Shown here: positions 1 through 12,074 of the stretch, one piece after another
Numbering within the stretch: position 1 is the first letter of the stretch
Layout of the letters: every line of letters begins with the position of its first letter
From: Gigaspora margarita
Lineage: Eukaryota > Glomeromycota > Glomeromycetes > Diversisporales > Gigasporaceae
Direction: 5' to 3'
Assembly (NCBI GenBank): GCA_009809945.1
Contig: WTPW01000948.1
Coordinates: 47,122 to 111,121, forward strand
Length of the DNA stretch: 64,000 nucleotides
Made by a program: the position numbers and the translations under genes
The notes under the pieces: generated by a model
The model's input: the letters and a program-made list of their open reading frames with translations, nothing else
Database searches by the model: none
Told to the model about the DNA's origin: nothing

Positions 1-63
1 AAATAACAAAAATAGCAAGCGAATTCTTCGAAATCAACAATATACAGATAAATAGAAAGAAGT

Positions 64-1148
64 CCAAACTAGTGATCCTGAATTCAAGTGTACAGAAAGA
101 AGAGAATCAAGTAACCTTCTGCAGTGAAATAGTAAAAGCAGAAAATATAGCAATAACCACTAGGTTTTTGGGAGTATAGTTGAATGGCAAGATGAAAGAA
201 TCGTTAATAAGGAAGAAAGCATGTGATATAGTAAGACAATTCACAATAGCATTAAACTGAAAAAAACTTCCTATGAGCCAGCTAGTATACATCAACAATA
301 AATGTTTACTTCCAAAAATCAGCTATATCCTGCAGCTCTCAAAGCTTCCAATCAAAGCTCTTAATAGCATACACCAGCCATATATTCGAATGATCAAGCA
401 TAAATTAGACATCATACAGAAGGCGAGTAACTATATTGTTTTAACAAAGGATTGCTAGGATGTAAGACCTTGGCTCAGAAAATAGTTGCCAAGCAGGTTA
501 CAGGTTTACAAAAAAGGCTGAACTCCAAAGGAAACCTAACGGAGCTTACCATCTTAAGAGAAAACAAGGTTTTCAGGATGCATGCATAACAAAGGACACT
601 GATATAGAAAACAAAGAAACATGGTTTAGAAGAATTTGGAAGGACAATTTAACGTGCATATCCCTACTCAAGGCCAGGTCTATGGGCATTACAATTCAAA
701 CCAAATGATTATTAATTTGTATTGACAAGAAAGGAACAAAAATTAGAGAAATAGTAGGGATAAAAGTGTTTACCAAAGCATACAAAACTCTGAGCAAGCT
801 AAATCTATTCTTCGTAGAACAACTCCTAGATAAAAAGTTAGAAAAGTTGATCTCCTGGCAAAAGTTAAAATTAATTAAGAAGACACCAAACAGAGGAAGA
901 AAGGCAAATTGGTTCAAGGAGTTGGAAAAAGTAATGTTAGTTGACAACATATCAAGATGTATAAAGGAGCTGGAGAGCGAACTACCTAACAACTTTTTAG
1001 CTTTGAATTAGAGTTTAAAAAAGGTCAAAGAAGACAAGAGAAAGAAAGAAACTATTTGTTTCAACCTAGACAAGAGTGACGAAGTTTGGTTCGGCAAAAT
1101 TCAGGAAAAGAAAGGGAAATACTTTTCAGTACAAACAAAGGGCATATG
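64..1148 (+). pseudogene. LINE copy 1, RT thumb and linker region (pseudogene)
   Basis: Reading across stops, the segment encodes an RT thumb-like region followed by a Lys-rich linker ending just before the hAT insertion at 1156. Open pieces lie at 273-458 and 766-1011. Residues around YINNKCLLPKISY match YINNKVLFLRIEY of LINE copy 2 near 37650. In-frame TAG and TGA codons (for example after RFLGV, and after FLALN near 1010) block translation. In a working element this part would help the RT hold the template-primer; here it can only be a relic. Confidence 0.75.
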
Positions 1149-1155
1149 TATTTAG
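1148..1155. repeat. 8-bp target site duplication, left (GTATTTAG)
   Basis: GTATTTAG here is repeated exactly at 2804-2811, on either side of the hAT element. The 8-bp length is the hAT signature. Confidence 0.9.
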
Positions 1156-1914
1156 TAGGCTTCCGCAAGGGCCGGGTAGGGCCGGGTACTAGCAATACCC
1201 TGACCCTACCCGCCTATAAAAGGGCTTAACTATCCGGGCCCTACCCTTGCCCTAGGGTTCAGAATCTAGTACCCGTACCCGTTCCATATGAGCTAGGGTA
1301 CCCTCCGAACTGCCCACAAAATACCCGCAAGTGGTTATAGGCTAATGCGAGTACATATATTACATAACAAAAAAATTATATCTTTAAAATAAGATCAGAT
1401 TTTTATCAGCAAAAATGATTAATTAAAATATAATTTTTAATTAATTATAAAGAAAAGTACAAAATTTTAAAAGATTTCCTAAATATGCGCTTGTTTTTCT
1501 AATTTCTTTTAAGCGAAATCTCTTTATAAGAACTATCTCTAAAAAGTTACGCTCGATTTTTCACAAAAGTTCCAGTAAATTTTTTGGTTATACTTAACGT
1601 ACGAATTTTTTTTAATACATTTATATATTCTATTAGTTGAACACTCAAAATTTCATATTAACATAAAATTTTCGAACATAAAATTTTCGAACGTAAATTT
1701 GTTATTAATAATTTATAGACAGCTTGTGAAATTTCAGGCAATTTCCTGTCTTTTTAATGAGTTGAATCGTTTTGAACCTGATAAATTTAATAAATATATT
1801 TATCGTTATTAATAATACTGTTATAAATTATATATCGATACGTATCAATAGTGATACCGATTGTTTTTCTTTTAACAAAAAAAAGGGTCCCAAACGGGGG
1901 ACGTAAACCTTGGT

Positions 1915-2035
1915 GTGGTTTCGCTGGTGATTTCGCTGGTGGTATCGCTGGTGATTTCGCTGGTGATTTCGCTGGTGGTATCAGCTGGTGATTTCGCTGG
2001 TGATTTCGCTGGTGACTTCACTGACAGTTTCACTA
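1915..2035 (+). repeat. Degenerate minisatellite (TTTCGCTGGTGA-type units)
   Basis: About nine tandem units close to TTTCGCTGGTGA/TATCGCTGGTGG inside the hAT element. Confidence 0.8.
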
Positions 2036-2279
2036 GTTGCGCTATTAATGCTTTTAGAACAAGTGGTTAAGCTAGTAACCGAGTTGACGCCCATCATAAT
2101 TATCATAATTATGGGCATCATCGTCTGTGAAATCTTCCATGACTTTGTGATTTTATATTAGTAGTAGATGCTATGGTATTAATATAGTATTGTTAGCTTT
2201 TAACATTCCAGTATAATGAGTAAAAAGTTGCAACAATACTAATATCTTGCCTATGGCTTTTAATAGCCTTCCACTTTTC

Positions 2280-2490
2280 TTGGTTGGTAATTCAGTACGT
2301 TGGTACTGTAGCTCAATGTGTTGGCAGCTCAGTATACTGGTAGCTCAGTGAGTTGTTAGCGTATTTAGTACGTCTGTTGGTAGATTAGAATGCAGGTAAT
2401 TAGTGCGTGCGTTGGTAAGTAGTGCGTTGGTAATTAGTGCGTTGTTAATTAGTACGTTGGTTACGCGTTGGTAATTAGTGCGTACGTGAC
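2280..2490 (+). repeat. Degenerate short tandem repeat (GTTGGTAATTAGTGCG-like)
   Basis: Loose repeats of TTGGTA/GTTGGTAATTAGTGCG, sharpest at 2390-2485, inside the hAT element. Confidence 0.7.
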
Positions 2491-2803
2491 ATCCATATTA
2501 TTAATGTGGGGTTAAACCAAAGAAAAAAAAATGTCGATTTTTTTTATGCAAAGATAATCCATGTAACATACTGCGATAGAACCTGATAGAGCCTGGATTA
2601 TAATTGATAGGTTGTTTAGTACCGGGTATTCGCGGGTACGAGGGTAGGGTACTGTTGCTTTTTAGCCCTACCCTATCTATATAAGGGCTCAGTACTTGAG
2701 CCCTTACCCTTACCCTAGGACCCAAAAATCAATACCCTAACCCGGTCTGTGTGGTACTACCCTCAGGGTACCCGTGGGTAGCCCGAGCCCTTGCGGAAGC
2801 CTA

Positions 2804-2811
2804 GTATTTAG
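2804..2811. repeat. 8-bp target site duplication, right (GTATTTAG)
   Basis: Right partner of 1148-1155. LINE coding sequence resumes immediately after it. Confidence 0.9.
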
Positions 2812-4484
2812 CATGACGAAGTAGAAAGATCACGCCAAAGAGAAGATCAACTAGAAGAAGAAGGAAGTGAACACCTTCTATCCATACATAAAAGCAAAGT
2901 GCTCAGCGTTATATCTAATACAGTGACGCGATGCCCTACAAAGTACAAATCTATATTAGACCAGTTGAATAAGCTGAACACAGGAAAAAAAGCAAACAAC
3001 CAAAGGGATCTCTCATATAGTGTGATAGACAGAGTCGTAATGTGTGATCATGCAATCGAATTAATTTGGTCGCAAGATTTAGAGAGTGATTTAACAAATA
3101 GACTGATTAGTCAATATAACTTACTGGTGGGAACAGGAAATAGTAGCTTTTAGGTATATACAGATGGATCTTTAATTGAAAAGGAGGGTTTGAAAGTTAT
3201 GGGTGCTAGCTGGATATGGCTAGACTCAGGTAAAGAGGTTAAATTAGTAGAAGGAAAGATAGGATTTAGTAGTTGGCCTTCATCAACTAAGGCAGAATTA
3301 GTAGCAATTTGGTTAGCTATTTTGATAGCGCCAAAGGAAGTAGACATAGTCATTAATACAGATAGTGTAGCGGCAATTGCAAGCCTGGACAAGGAACTAC
3401 AGTTAGAGGCTTTCAACCAGTGGAGCAAAGGAAAAAACTACAGTCTAATTATGAAAATCCAAAACTTGAGAAAGTCCAAAGATCTAGAAGTCAAACTCAA
3501 TAAAGTTAGGAGCCATAGTAGTGACACATAGAATGAAGAGGCTGACAAGTTAGTGAAGGAAGGAACAAAGACAGATAGGTTGGAAAATTTAAAGCTAGAA
3601 AATAACATTAGATTTGATGCGATCCCATTATGGAAAGGAAAATATATAGAAATGCCACTTCATATTTTTATTAAACGTCTTTTTGAGTTTAAGGTTGGAG
3701 CAGAATTTAAGGTCTCAAAAGTTATAAGCCAAGTAGAACCAGTTAAAGGTACAATTAAACATGCCTGGCCTCTCTTCTGGAAAGATGTAAAGAGAAGAAC
3801 CTGAATTAGATGCAAATCAACAAGCACAAGTAGAAGAACTGCTTTTAGGCTCAAGTGTTTAATCGACGAAGTTCCAACCTTGTCAGTTCTTAAACGAAGA
3901 AGAGCAGAGTTATATCCTTCAAGCAATTGCATTATATGTAATAAAAGAATAGAAGAAACCTTGATCACATGACTGAGTGCGAAAATTATATAGCATATTG
4001 GTTAAATATAGAAGGAGCAGCTTTTCTGACAGCACAAAAGAAAATTCTGCAAGAAATCCTTGGAGACCTGAACACGACTGATCTAAAGAAAGCTATTTTC
4101 AGAAAAAATATATTAGAGGTTCAGGATCTAAGGAAAAGTATAATAAGAGGTCTATTCCCACAGAATGTACTTGAAAGACTAAGAATAGTAATTGGAATGA
4201 GGAAAGCAATATTAGATTTCGTAGAAGGTTACAAATCAATAGTAGAAAATGGTTTCCATGACCTCGTGTGGCAAACCAGATGCAATGCAGTAGCAAGATG
4301 GGAATCTCAGATAGGCATTACGAGAGATCTGAAGAGAATAAAGATAATGCAAAATCCCAAAATTCCTAGGTCAAGTTCAAACCTCATGTGTAATAAGAGG
4401 AAGAAAAGGACCCCGGCCCTTCCAATAATGTTAAGAATTCAAGTAATAGTATGGAACAACAACCAGAAGTACCAAAAGAAGTAG
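2812..4484 (+). pseudogene. LINE copy 1, RNase H and C-terminal domain (pseudogene)
   Basis: An RNase HI fold is legible from 3153: YTDGS (first Asp), STKAEL (Glu), INTDS (second Asp) and NEEADKL (last Asp), in the usual order and spacing, about 130 residues. Stop codons interrupt it just before YTDGS (TAG at 3151) and in SDT-stop-NEEADKL near 3530. Downstream, CIIC near 3930 and a His/Cys pair shortly after, in another frame, form a CCHC-like knuckle broken by a frameshift. The ORF 3969-4484 is a C-terminal domain with the signature W-x2-RC-x5-W-x4-GI, which also occurs in copies 2 and 3. This would be endonuclease-independent RNA-strand removal plus an accessory nucleic-acid-binding tail in a living element. 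Confidence 0.85.
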
Positions 4485-4599
4485 AAATAGGAAAGGTATA
4501 TGAAGAAACAGTGGACAATTTTATACTTAATGGTATAAAGCCATTTTGAATCAGTTTTGACAGAGCTGACCACAATCCCTAGTTTTCTGTTGAAAACTA

Positions 4600-4650
4600 G
4601 TGCGACAGGTCGCATCTGGGCATCTCAGGATAGCCGAATGATGCCGGGCT
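4600..4650 (+). other. Conserved LINE 3' UTR motif, copy 1
   Basis: CAGGTCGCATCTGGGCAT, followed by a GC-richer stretch ending in AGCCG, recurs near 40320 and in altered form near 15855, each time between the C-terminal ORF and the A-rich tail. Probably a 3' structure recognised by the element's RT (inference). Confidence 0.6.
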
Positions 4651-4775
4651 TGCAATTGGAGGGTTTAATATATACAAATCATAGATTAGTATGTAAACTT
4701 ATTAATATAGCATCGACAAGACTATCAAAGAATAAAAAAAAAAATAATAAAAAAAAAATAATAAATAAATTGCAA

Positions 4776-6480
4776 AACCTTGTGAAAATGTGTAAAAAAG
4801 TATGATTATGCGAATATGTATATCATTTATTTATTTTTTAAAAATTTGAAAATTTGCAAAACAATGCGTAAACTAGTGATGCCACCGAAATTGATTTTTA
4901 AAAAAGGCCTATTTTGTCTTCATTAGAGAAAATTAAAATTTTTTATAAGAAAGAGCAAATAAAATTTATATAGATATGTTCCTTATAATTTCGTCTATTC
5001 AAAAAAAGTAACAAATAATTTTATCTTTCAAGTAAAATAGGTCAAAACCAATTTTGTCTTCAAATTTTAATTTCAGGGTTTCAAACCCGAAATGCTTTCG
5101 TCCTCATGTATAGCGTAAATGTCATATAATATGCAAAATATTACTTCCTGCAACCCCCTTTTTTTTATTTGATCTATTTCGCAATATTTCGCAATATATT
5201 TCAAAATATTTTGAAATAATTTCTGTAATATAACTATAATATAATATAATTATATTATGTAATATGCCGTATTAACATAAAATTTTCATCATATTATAGG
5301 CTATAATATCTTATGTAAGATTACATATATATAATTTGCTGATATAGATCTTTCAATTTTTTTTTCTTTTTTATTTTTTTAATTTGTTATTTATTTTTGG
5401 CACTTTACAAGAATACCAACATAACTTTTCTGCCGCTTTGCAAGAAAACTAACAACTTTTCAGCACTTTGCAAGAACACCAATTTGATTTTGCAAGCCAA
5501 CTCAGACTTTCAACACTTTGCAAAAACAAACAACTGATTTAGTTAAATGCAAAATTTCACAAGTTTTTGCATGTTTTTGCAAGATTTCACTTAATTTATT
5601 TTTTTATTTAACTTATTTTATTCTGGCACTTTGTAAGAACACTTTGCAAGAAAATCAACCCAGACTTTTTTGGCATTTTGTGAACATTTACCTGGCTTTT
5701 GGCAATTTCTGAATCTGCAAGAACATGAAATCTTGCTTCAGAAAAATGAAGATTTGGGGTTCTTTATTTTTTTTATTCAGTTTGTTTATATTTTTTTCAT
5801 TTATTTTCTTTTTTTACTTATTTTTTAATTTTTATTTTATTATTTATTCCTAACTTCTTTAGCAAAATAACACATTCCTAAACATTATTTTATGCACTTT
5901 ACAAAAGCACCAATACTAGCTTCTCTGGCACTTTGCAAAAGCAATCTAAATTTCTCTGGCAATTTGCAAGAATACCAACACTTCTAAGAAATATATATTT
6001 TTATTTTTTCACTTCTCTACTATATTTAGAAAATACTAGTATTTAGAAAAAAAAGCATAACAAAGTATATACGGATAGTTTTTTTATAGAATTATATGCA
6101 ACAAAGTGTGAAAGTAAAAACAATATTGTGCTTTTTTTCAGTTTCATTTTTATTTTTTTCATTTTTTTTTGGTTTCATTTTTTTTGTAAAGAAAGTATAA
6201 TAATATATAATAAAATATGTAATATTGATTAAAAATGTATAAAATATAATATATAATAATAAATAAAAAAATAAAAAATTTATATTAAATTGCAAAATCT
6301 CACAAAAACCTGTAAAAACTTCAAAAATTTGCAAAAGTATGATTATGTGAATATGTATATCATTTATTTATTTTTTAAAAAAATTTTGAAATTTTGTAAA
6401 ATATTGCGAATTATTGCAATAATATGTGAAATATTACCTCTTGCGACCCCTTGGTTAAAAACTTATTTGATCAGAAATTT
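4776..6480. repeat. T-rich dispersed repeat block with CTTTGCAAGAA motifs
   Basis: No credible gene. Two related segments (about 4776-5230 and 6255-6480) share GCAAAA-rich text and TATGATTATGYGAATATG. The first also matches, in reverse, the 3' flank of the unrecognised gene near 57500-57680 (ATTACCTCTTG... and GATCTATTTYGCAATAT). Between them, 5395-5960 holds about ten degenerate copies of GGCACTTTGCAAGAACACCAA, separated by long T tracts. A second such block lies at 9480-10260. Confidence 0.55.
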
Positions 6481-6620
6481 TTAGTGAAAGTCATTTAAAA
6501 TATTTATCTGAAAATAAGCACACCCTATATATTAGAGAAGTGCCATTAATCAGCTGATTTTTTAGGAGGATAGGAGTAGAGCAATTATTAGATCCTATAT
6601 ATAATATATATAATATATAT

Positions 6621-6899
6621 GGGGCCTTTGCAGTAGAAAGAGCCGATACTAGTTTATATATGATTTTGAAAAATCATATTTGTTTTGTTCAGACTGATCC
6701 AGATTAATCAAAATTTTTGTGATTTGATTGGCCAGTTGTATCAAGCAATCCCATGATCTACAAAACTCTAAAGAAATTTTTTTAAATAACTCAATTTTTT
6801 ATTATACAAATCAATTTCTATTTATAATTGAAAATTGTAGCCCGTGTCGAAATTTATTCGAATATAACAAAAACTCAATTTTCATTTTTGGGCAGTATT
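6621..6899. mobile_element. MITE copy, GGGGCCTTTGC family, one end lost
   Basis: Starts with GGGGCCTTTGCAGTAGAAAG and is colinear with the reverse complement of the complete copy at 13793-14096 (shared GATTTGATTGG and CCGTGTCGAAATTTATTCG). At about 6899 the expected right terminus is replaced by AGGACCCCGAAATATA, the end of another MITE family (see 52760-52940). Confidence 0.7.
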
Positions 6900-6900
6900 A

Positions 6901-7420
6901 GCAGGACCCCGAAATATATAGAGGAGTAGGGTTTTAGTTTGCTTATTTTTGGCCTTTTTTGTACGAATCATTTTCTTTTATAGAGGTCAGTTAAAGCGGA
7001 GTGAAATTTTGATTGTCTACATGTCATGTGTTAAGGTAGTACAGATATTGATCACGTAGTATTTATGATAATCGAAGATAATCATATTACTACGGTACTA
7101 TACATTTTTTTTTCTGTTTTGTTGTGCAAGATAATAAGTAAAATAATTTTTTTTATAATAACAGATAAGACTTTATACAAAGTAATTTCTTTTGTTACAA
7201 GATTTTAAGTGAAGCAATCTTTTTTTTTTTTTTGCAAGTTTTAAGCAAAGCATTTTATTTTTTTTTACACAATTTGAAGTGAAACAGTTTTTTGGTATAA
7301 GAAAAGATTTTAAGCAAAGCTTTTTTTTTTCTTTTTTTTAGCAAAAAAAGAAATATTTCAATATTTTTTTTTTTTTTTTAAATTTCTATAGTTTTTTTTT
7401 TAAAGTTGATTGGTTATTAT
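6901..7420. repeat. MITE half and poly-T-rich low-complexity sequence
   Basis: 6901-7060 matches the reverse complement of 25375-25520 (TTTGCTTATTTTTGGCCTTTTT, then AAGCGGAG and GATTGTCTACA). 7080-7420 is a series of T tracts separated by AAGTGAAGCA / AAGCAAAGC phrases. No gene is seen. Confidence 0.5.
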
Positions 7421-8388
7421 TTACAGTGGTTATGGATAAAGAGAATGAAATCATAGGCTCTAGTAATACTAAGCTGTGTTCCCTTTTTTTATTATAAAAA
7501 ATCCTTTTGAAGTACTAGTCAAAGAATTTGATAATATTTTGTGGCCTTTGGTCATGACTATATGGATATGGATACTCGTTGACTCATACAAACTTAAAAA
7601 TGGTAACTCCTAGAAGGTTTATATTTACTGCTTTATAAAACATTGAAACTCAAGTACACGGCAAGAAGATGTTCCAATTGAAAAGCATAGAAAAACAAAT
7701 ATTCAACCAGCTGGGCTTTGTGAAGTCATGATAAAAATAATATGGTTAGCTTTTTTCAAAATAGTTCAGATTGAATGTTTTAAAGATTCACAAGACCATA
7801 CTCATACCTTGGGCAAAAGTGACATAATTAAATGTTTAAGCACAATTCGAACTTTAGTTGCGAATGAAGCTATTAAGAATTATGCTCCAGTAGCAATTAC
7901 AAATAATGTAAAGAAATATGCAAAAAATGAACTAGAGTTAGGTGATAGCATTGAGTATCTAAGGCGAAGAGAGGTTGCGAATATTAGATATAAGATTTAG
8001 AGTTCTATGAAATCTCATATAGTTGATAATGCAAATATTAGAATAGATATATCTGAAACTCTCTTATATTTAAAAGAAGAGAGATTTTATGCTGAACATT
8101 TTCATGTGTCTTAGCAATTTACTGGAAAAAAAAATGTACAGAAGGTATCATTTTTATGAACGATAGGCAGATAAAAAAACTTCAACACTATGGATGGCTT
8201 ATTATCCGCAAATTTTATATATAGATATTAATCGATATATAACACTTAATCGTTTTATATCGATTATAAAATATCATTATATATCGATTAATTGGATAAA
8301 AATTGATATATATCTAAATCAATATATATCATTTTTTTATATTAATTCGTTATATATCTATAAATCGATTATAATTAGAATTATTTAA

Positions 8389-8906
8389 GGGTAGAGGGTA
8401 CTATTTTAAAATTATATATAAACTTAATGGTAAAATTTTTTTATAATTAATTTTATAAAAAATTATATTAAGTAAACTAATTTTAATACTTAAGACAAGT
8501 TTGTAGAGCAGGTTTTTCTGATTTTAATAATAGTAAAATTATTAAAATTGGTTAAAAACTCAATAAAAAATATATTTTTAAAGATTGGGTATTAAAAATT
8601 AGTAATAAAACTAACTTATAAATTTACGCAAATTGACCAATCAGAATTGGCGATTTTGTGCAACTCAGAAAAATTTGGGCTAACCCAAAAAAACTTTGTG
8701 ATATATACAACTTTATTTTTTTAAAATATAATAGTAGTTCAAAATTTTACCATAATAGATAAATTATTTTATTTATATTTTGTAAAATTTTAATAAAAAT
8801 TAGTTGTAATTCAAAAAAGTTTTATTAGTAGCATATATCAGTTTTTTATGAAATTTTCAAAATACCATATAAAACTATATAAAAATGATCTATGTACCCT
8901 CTACCC
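8389..8906. mobile_element. piggyBac-like (TTAA) MITE
   Basis: Perfect 13-bp inverted ends, GGGTAGAGGGTAC and GTACCCTCTACCC, each directly abut TTAA (8385-8388 and 8907-8910), the piggyBac target. The interior is over 100 bp colinear with the larger TTAA element at 52467-53632, including the shared cassette near 8497-8560. Non-coding. Confidence 0.85.
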
Positions 8907-8994
8907 TTAAAATGATATATAACGATTAACAGATCTTTAACAATTACATAATGTTTTGATCATCACCGGGTAAAAAAAAAAAAAAGGTAAAATT

Positions 8995-9159
8995 NNNNNN
9001 NNNNNNNNNNNNNNNNNNNNNNNNNNNNNNNNNNNNNNNNNNNNNNNNNNNNNNNNNNNNNNNNNNNNNNNNNNNNNNNNNNNNNNNNNNNNNNNNNNNN
9101 NNNNNNNNNNNNNNNNNNNNNNNNNNNNNNNNNNNNNNNNNNNNNNNNNNNNNNNNNNN
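8995..9159. other. Assembly gap (165 N)
   Basis: Run of N flanked by homopolymer-rich sequence. Confidence 1.
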
Positions 9160-9479
9160 TCTCTTTTTTTTTTTAATATTTTGAATTGGTTTGAAATATT
9201 TTAAAAATAGAAAATCAAGCTAGATTAGTAGATCTGTACCCTAGATCATACCAAGAACACATTTGACTAATATTTTCAAAATGTTTTGAAATGTTTCAAT
9301 GATTATGGTACAAGATCAGATTAGATCTTTTTTTTTAGCTTATAATTTAGATTTTCTATCAATTTTACATTGTTTTTCATTTTCGTTTTCATTTTCATTT
9401 TGATATTTTTGGTTTGTTTCATTTTGTTTAGTTTTGTTTAGTTTTGTTTTGTTTTTTATTTTTTTTCTTTATTATTATT

Positions 9480-10260
9480 TAATTTTTTTATTTTATTTTT
9501 ACAACAAATACCAACCCTAACTTTTGAAAATCTAATGACCTTTCGAAACTATACACAAGCCAACTCAGCCTTTCAAAATTTTGCAAGAACACACAATTGC
9601 TTTTTCTAGCAATTTGTAAATTTCCAAGAATGCCTCTTTAAAAAAATAAAGGTTTAGTTAGTGCTTCATTTATTTTTTCGTTTGACATTATTGTTTGTTT
9701 TTGTTTTTATTTTTTTTTTATTTTTTTTTTAATATTTTGCCAATTTGTGAGAAAAATAACATAGGTTTTTCAACACTTTGCAAGCAAACCCAGACTTTTC
9801 CGCCACTTTGCAAGAATATATACAACTTGATTTTAGCAATTTCTATCACGAACTCTACATCAGAGAAATGGAGATTTGGGTTTTTATTTTTTTTTATTCA
9901 GTTTGCTTACATTCTGTTTTTTTTTGTTTGTTTTCTTTTTACTTATTTTTTTAATTTTTATTTTTTATTATTCCGGCACATTGTGAAAACCTTCAACAAT
10001 TTCTGAATTGCAAGAAACGAACTCTTACTTTAGGAAAATAGAGATTTGGAGCTTTGTTTTTTTTTTTATTTAGTTTGCTTATATTTTTATTTTTTGTTTG
10101 TTTTTCTTTTTTTTTATTTATTTTTTTAATTTTATTTTATTTATTTCTGACTTTCTTTAAAACTTTGCAAGAAAATGATATGACTTTTCTGGTACTTACA
10201 AGAACAACAACTCTAACTTCTCTGATACTTTGCAAGAAGTAGTGAATATAAGCAAATATA
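9480..10260. repeat. T-rich block with ACTTTGCAAGAA motifs, second copy
   Basis: Colinear in places with 5400-5960: ATGGAGATTTGGG then TTTATTCAGTTTGCTTA occurs here (near 9870 and 10040) and near 5745. The apparent 103-residue ORF at 9695 is Phe-rich translation of T tracts, not a gene. Confidence 0.6.
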
Positions 10261-10564
10261 ATAGTAGATGTGATGAAGTGCGAAAGTAGTTAAAAATTAT
10301 TACTATTTTTTCGGTTTTGTTTTTTTTGTTATTTTTTTCAGGAGTTTTTTTTTTGGTTTTTCATTTTTTTTTTATAATAATATATAATAAAAATATGTAA
10401 CATAATATAATATATAATAATAATAAATAAATAATTTTTATATTAAATTGCGAAAACTTGCAAATATTGATTATTTAATTTAAAATATAATATATAATAA
10501 TAATAAATAAAAAAAATAAAAATTATAATAAATTATGAAACCTTGCGAGCATGATTATGTGAAT

Positions 10565-10800
10565 ATAATAGTTATTAATTGATATCATATTAGATATATA
10601 TCGATTACTATCACTATTAATAATAATCGGCAGGGATGTTAATTATCGATATATATCTAGTTAATCAATATATATCTAGAAGATATATATTGATTAACCG
10701 GATATATATCGATTACTATCACTATCGATATAATCGCCAGGGGTGTTGATCATCAATATATATCTTATCGGTTAGTAATTGATATATATCTATATATAAA
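10565..10800. repeat. Subterminal ~115-bp repeat rich in ATCGATATAT
   Basis: Two diverged direct copies of GATATATATCGATTACTATC through a GCAGGGATGTT / CCAGGGGTGTT phrase. They sit just inside the right end of the 8202-10812 element and resemble its left subterminal region (8215-8370). Confidence 0.65.
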
Positions 10801-11807
10801 ATTTGCTGATAATATTAATGGACTCCACTTATAAGACGAACAAATATAACTAGAGGCTTTTTATATTATATCTGTGATAATTATGGATATTGAGAAAGTG
10901 GTCCACATTTTTTTGTGTATACTAAGGATAGTGAAACTATTGCAAGGGCACTGTGATTAATTCGAAATAGATATTAGTATTGGGCTTCTCATTATATTAT
11001 AATCGATCAAAGTAATACCGAGACCAATAGTATAAAAAAAGTATTTCCTAGTATTATCGCTAAAGAACAAGTATATGAAGTCTTATACTGCATTGTTCAT
11101 TTAATGCGTACGTGGATTTCGAAAATTTATGAAAATGAAACTTAACAAATTATGATGGAAGCTATGCATAAAAAAATGAAAATAGGTTGTGAACAATCTG
11201 TTCAAAAAGCAATTAATACTTGTTTGGTTCCTGCTGTTCGCAACTATATTCAATAAAATTATAAAAAAAATACATACCAATAGGCCCTTTGGGCATGATA
11301 GCATTCCCCACTTTTGCTTCAAGTTACATCTACCAATGCATTAGAATTTTATCACAGTAAGTTAAAAAGAACAATATCACACTTGCATGGATTAATCGGT
11401 GCATCATATAAAGTTATTCTTCTCGATCATAAAAAAACAAATCAATGCCGAAAGGGTTGCTTTTGACTTTCGTACAAAAAAGCATCAGTTTATGGTATTG
11501 ACAACGAAATAATTAATGAAATTCATAAATTTTCTTATCTCATGCAATCAATACTTGTAAAAGAGGCTAGCGCAGTAATGGATAGGTTAGTAAAAGGCAA
11601 GGGTGCACCTAGACTTACTTCATTTAGTTGTTGGTGTTCATTTTATAATAAATATATTTTACCCTGCAAACATATATTTTGTGAGCATATCTATGGAACT
11701 AATCGATTATTGACTGCTAAAGCCTGGAAAATATATCAAAGAATGTTTGAGAAAAACAGCTTTGAGATATATGAATACCAAAAATTAGTTAATATAAAAG
11801 CTTCAGG

Positions 11808-12074
11808 TAGTTATATGAATTGAAAATCAATTAATCAATTACCAACTAATCAATTAATTAATTTTACATTATTGCAATTTGCATAATTTGTGATCTTTGA
11901 TTAATCTTTTTTATGATTAAATGACTGTGATTGCAATCACAGTTATTTAATCATAAAAAAGATTAATCAGAGAGTACAAATTATACAATTGCAATAATCA
12001 GCTTTTTAATAAAATTTATAATTTGTAATTAATTTTTTAAATAATTTTAATCTAACAATTTTTTTTTAATACTA
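11808..12074. mobile_element. hAT-like MITE in the MULE pseudogene with 8-bp duplication GCTTCAGG
   Basis: GCTTCAGG occurs at 11800-11807 and 12075-12082. Between them lies a 267-bp insertion beginning TAGT and ending ACTA. Removing it with one duplication rejoins MULE codons (NIKASG-QTKEKRN). The interior holds a near-perfect palindrome of about 130 bp (11868-11998) centred on TGATTGCAATCA. Confidence 0.85.

Larger units (their letters stand above)
1156..2803. mobile_element. Non-autonomous hAT element inserted in LINE copy 1
   Basis: The 1648-bp element has perfect 17-bp terminal inverted repeats, TAGGCTTCCGCAAGGGC at the left and its exact complement at 2787-2803, flanked by the 8-bp duplication GTATTTAG. 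Just inside both ends lie GC-rich runs of GGGTA/TACCC motifs (about 1175-1330 and 2625-2790), a likely subterminal transposase-binding array. The middle is A+T-rich with two short-repeat tracts. No transposase reading frame is seen, so it must rely on a transposase made elsewhere. Perfect ends against a decayed host LINE indicate a relatively recent insertion. Confidence 0.93.
1..4775 (+). mobile_element. LINE copy 1 (non-LTR retrotransposon, decayed, enters from the left edge)
   Basis: Degenerate LINE coding sequence runs through the whole interval except for the hAT insertion at 1156-2803. It enters after the RT catalytic motifs: the first 450 bases encode an RT thumb (RFLGV near 160-175, YINNK near 286-300) that matches the thumb of LINE copy 2 (RFLGIWV, YINNK). 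RNase H follows at 3153-3560, then a zinc-knuckle-like C/H segment and a C-terminal domain to about 4484. The 3' end is an A-rich tail near 4731-4775. Several in-frame stops and frameshifts show that it is dead. No 5' end is visible, so a target duplication cannot be checked. Confidence 0.85.
8202..10812. mobile_element. 2.6-kb terminal-inverted-repeat element inserted in the MULE pseudogene
   Basis: The left end TTATCCGCAAATTTTATATA is mirrored at the right end (…AAATTTGCTGATAA), one mismatch over about 25 bp, and both ends continue into ATCGATATAT-rich subterminal repeats. It separates MULE codons for HYGWL from those for LMDSTYK, which fixes the boundaries to within a few bases. The target duplication is TA or TAT; A+T richness prevents a firm choice. 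It contains a nested TTAA element (8389-8906), an assembly gap and a T-rich repeat block. No transposase is seen. Confidence 0.75.

Noticed and set aside
9695-10242. Hydrophobic Phe-rich ORFs resembling membrane proteins
   Set aside because: Direct translation of long T tracts in a repeat block; no start context or conserved residues.
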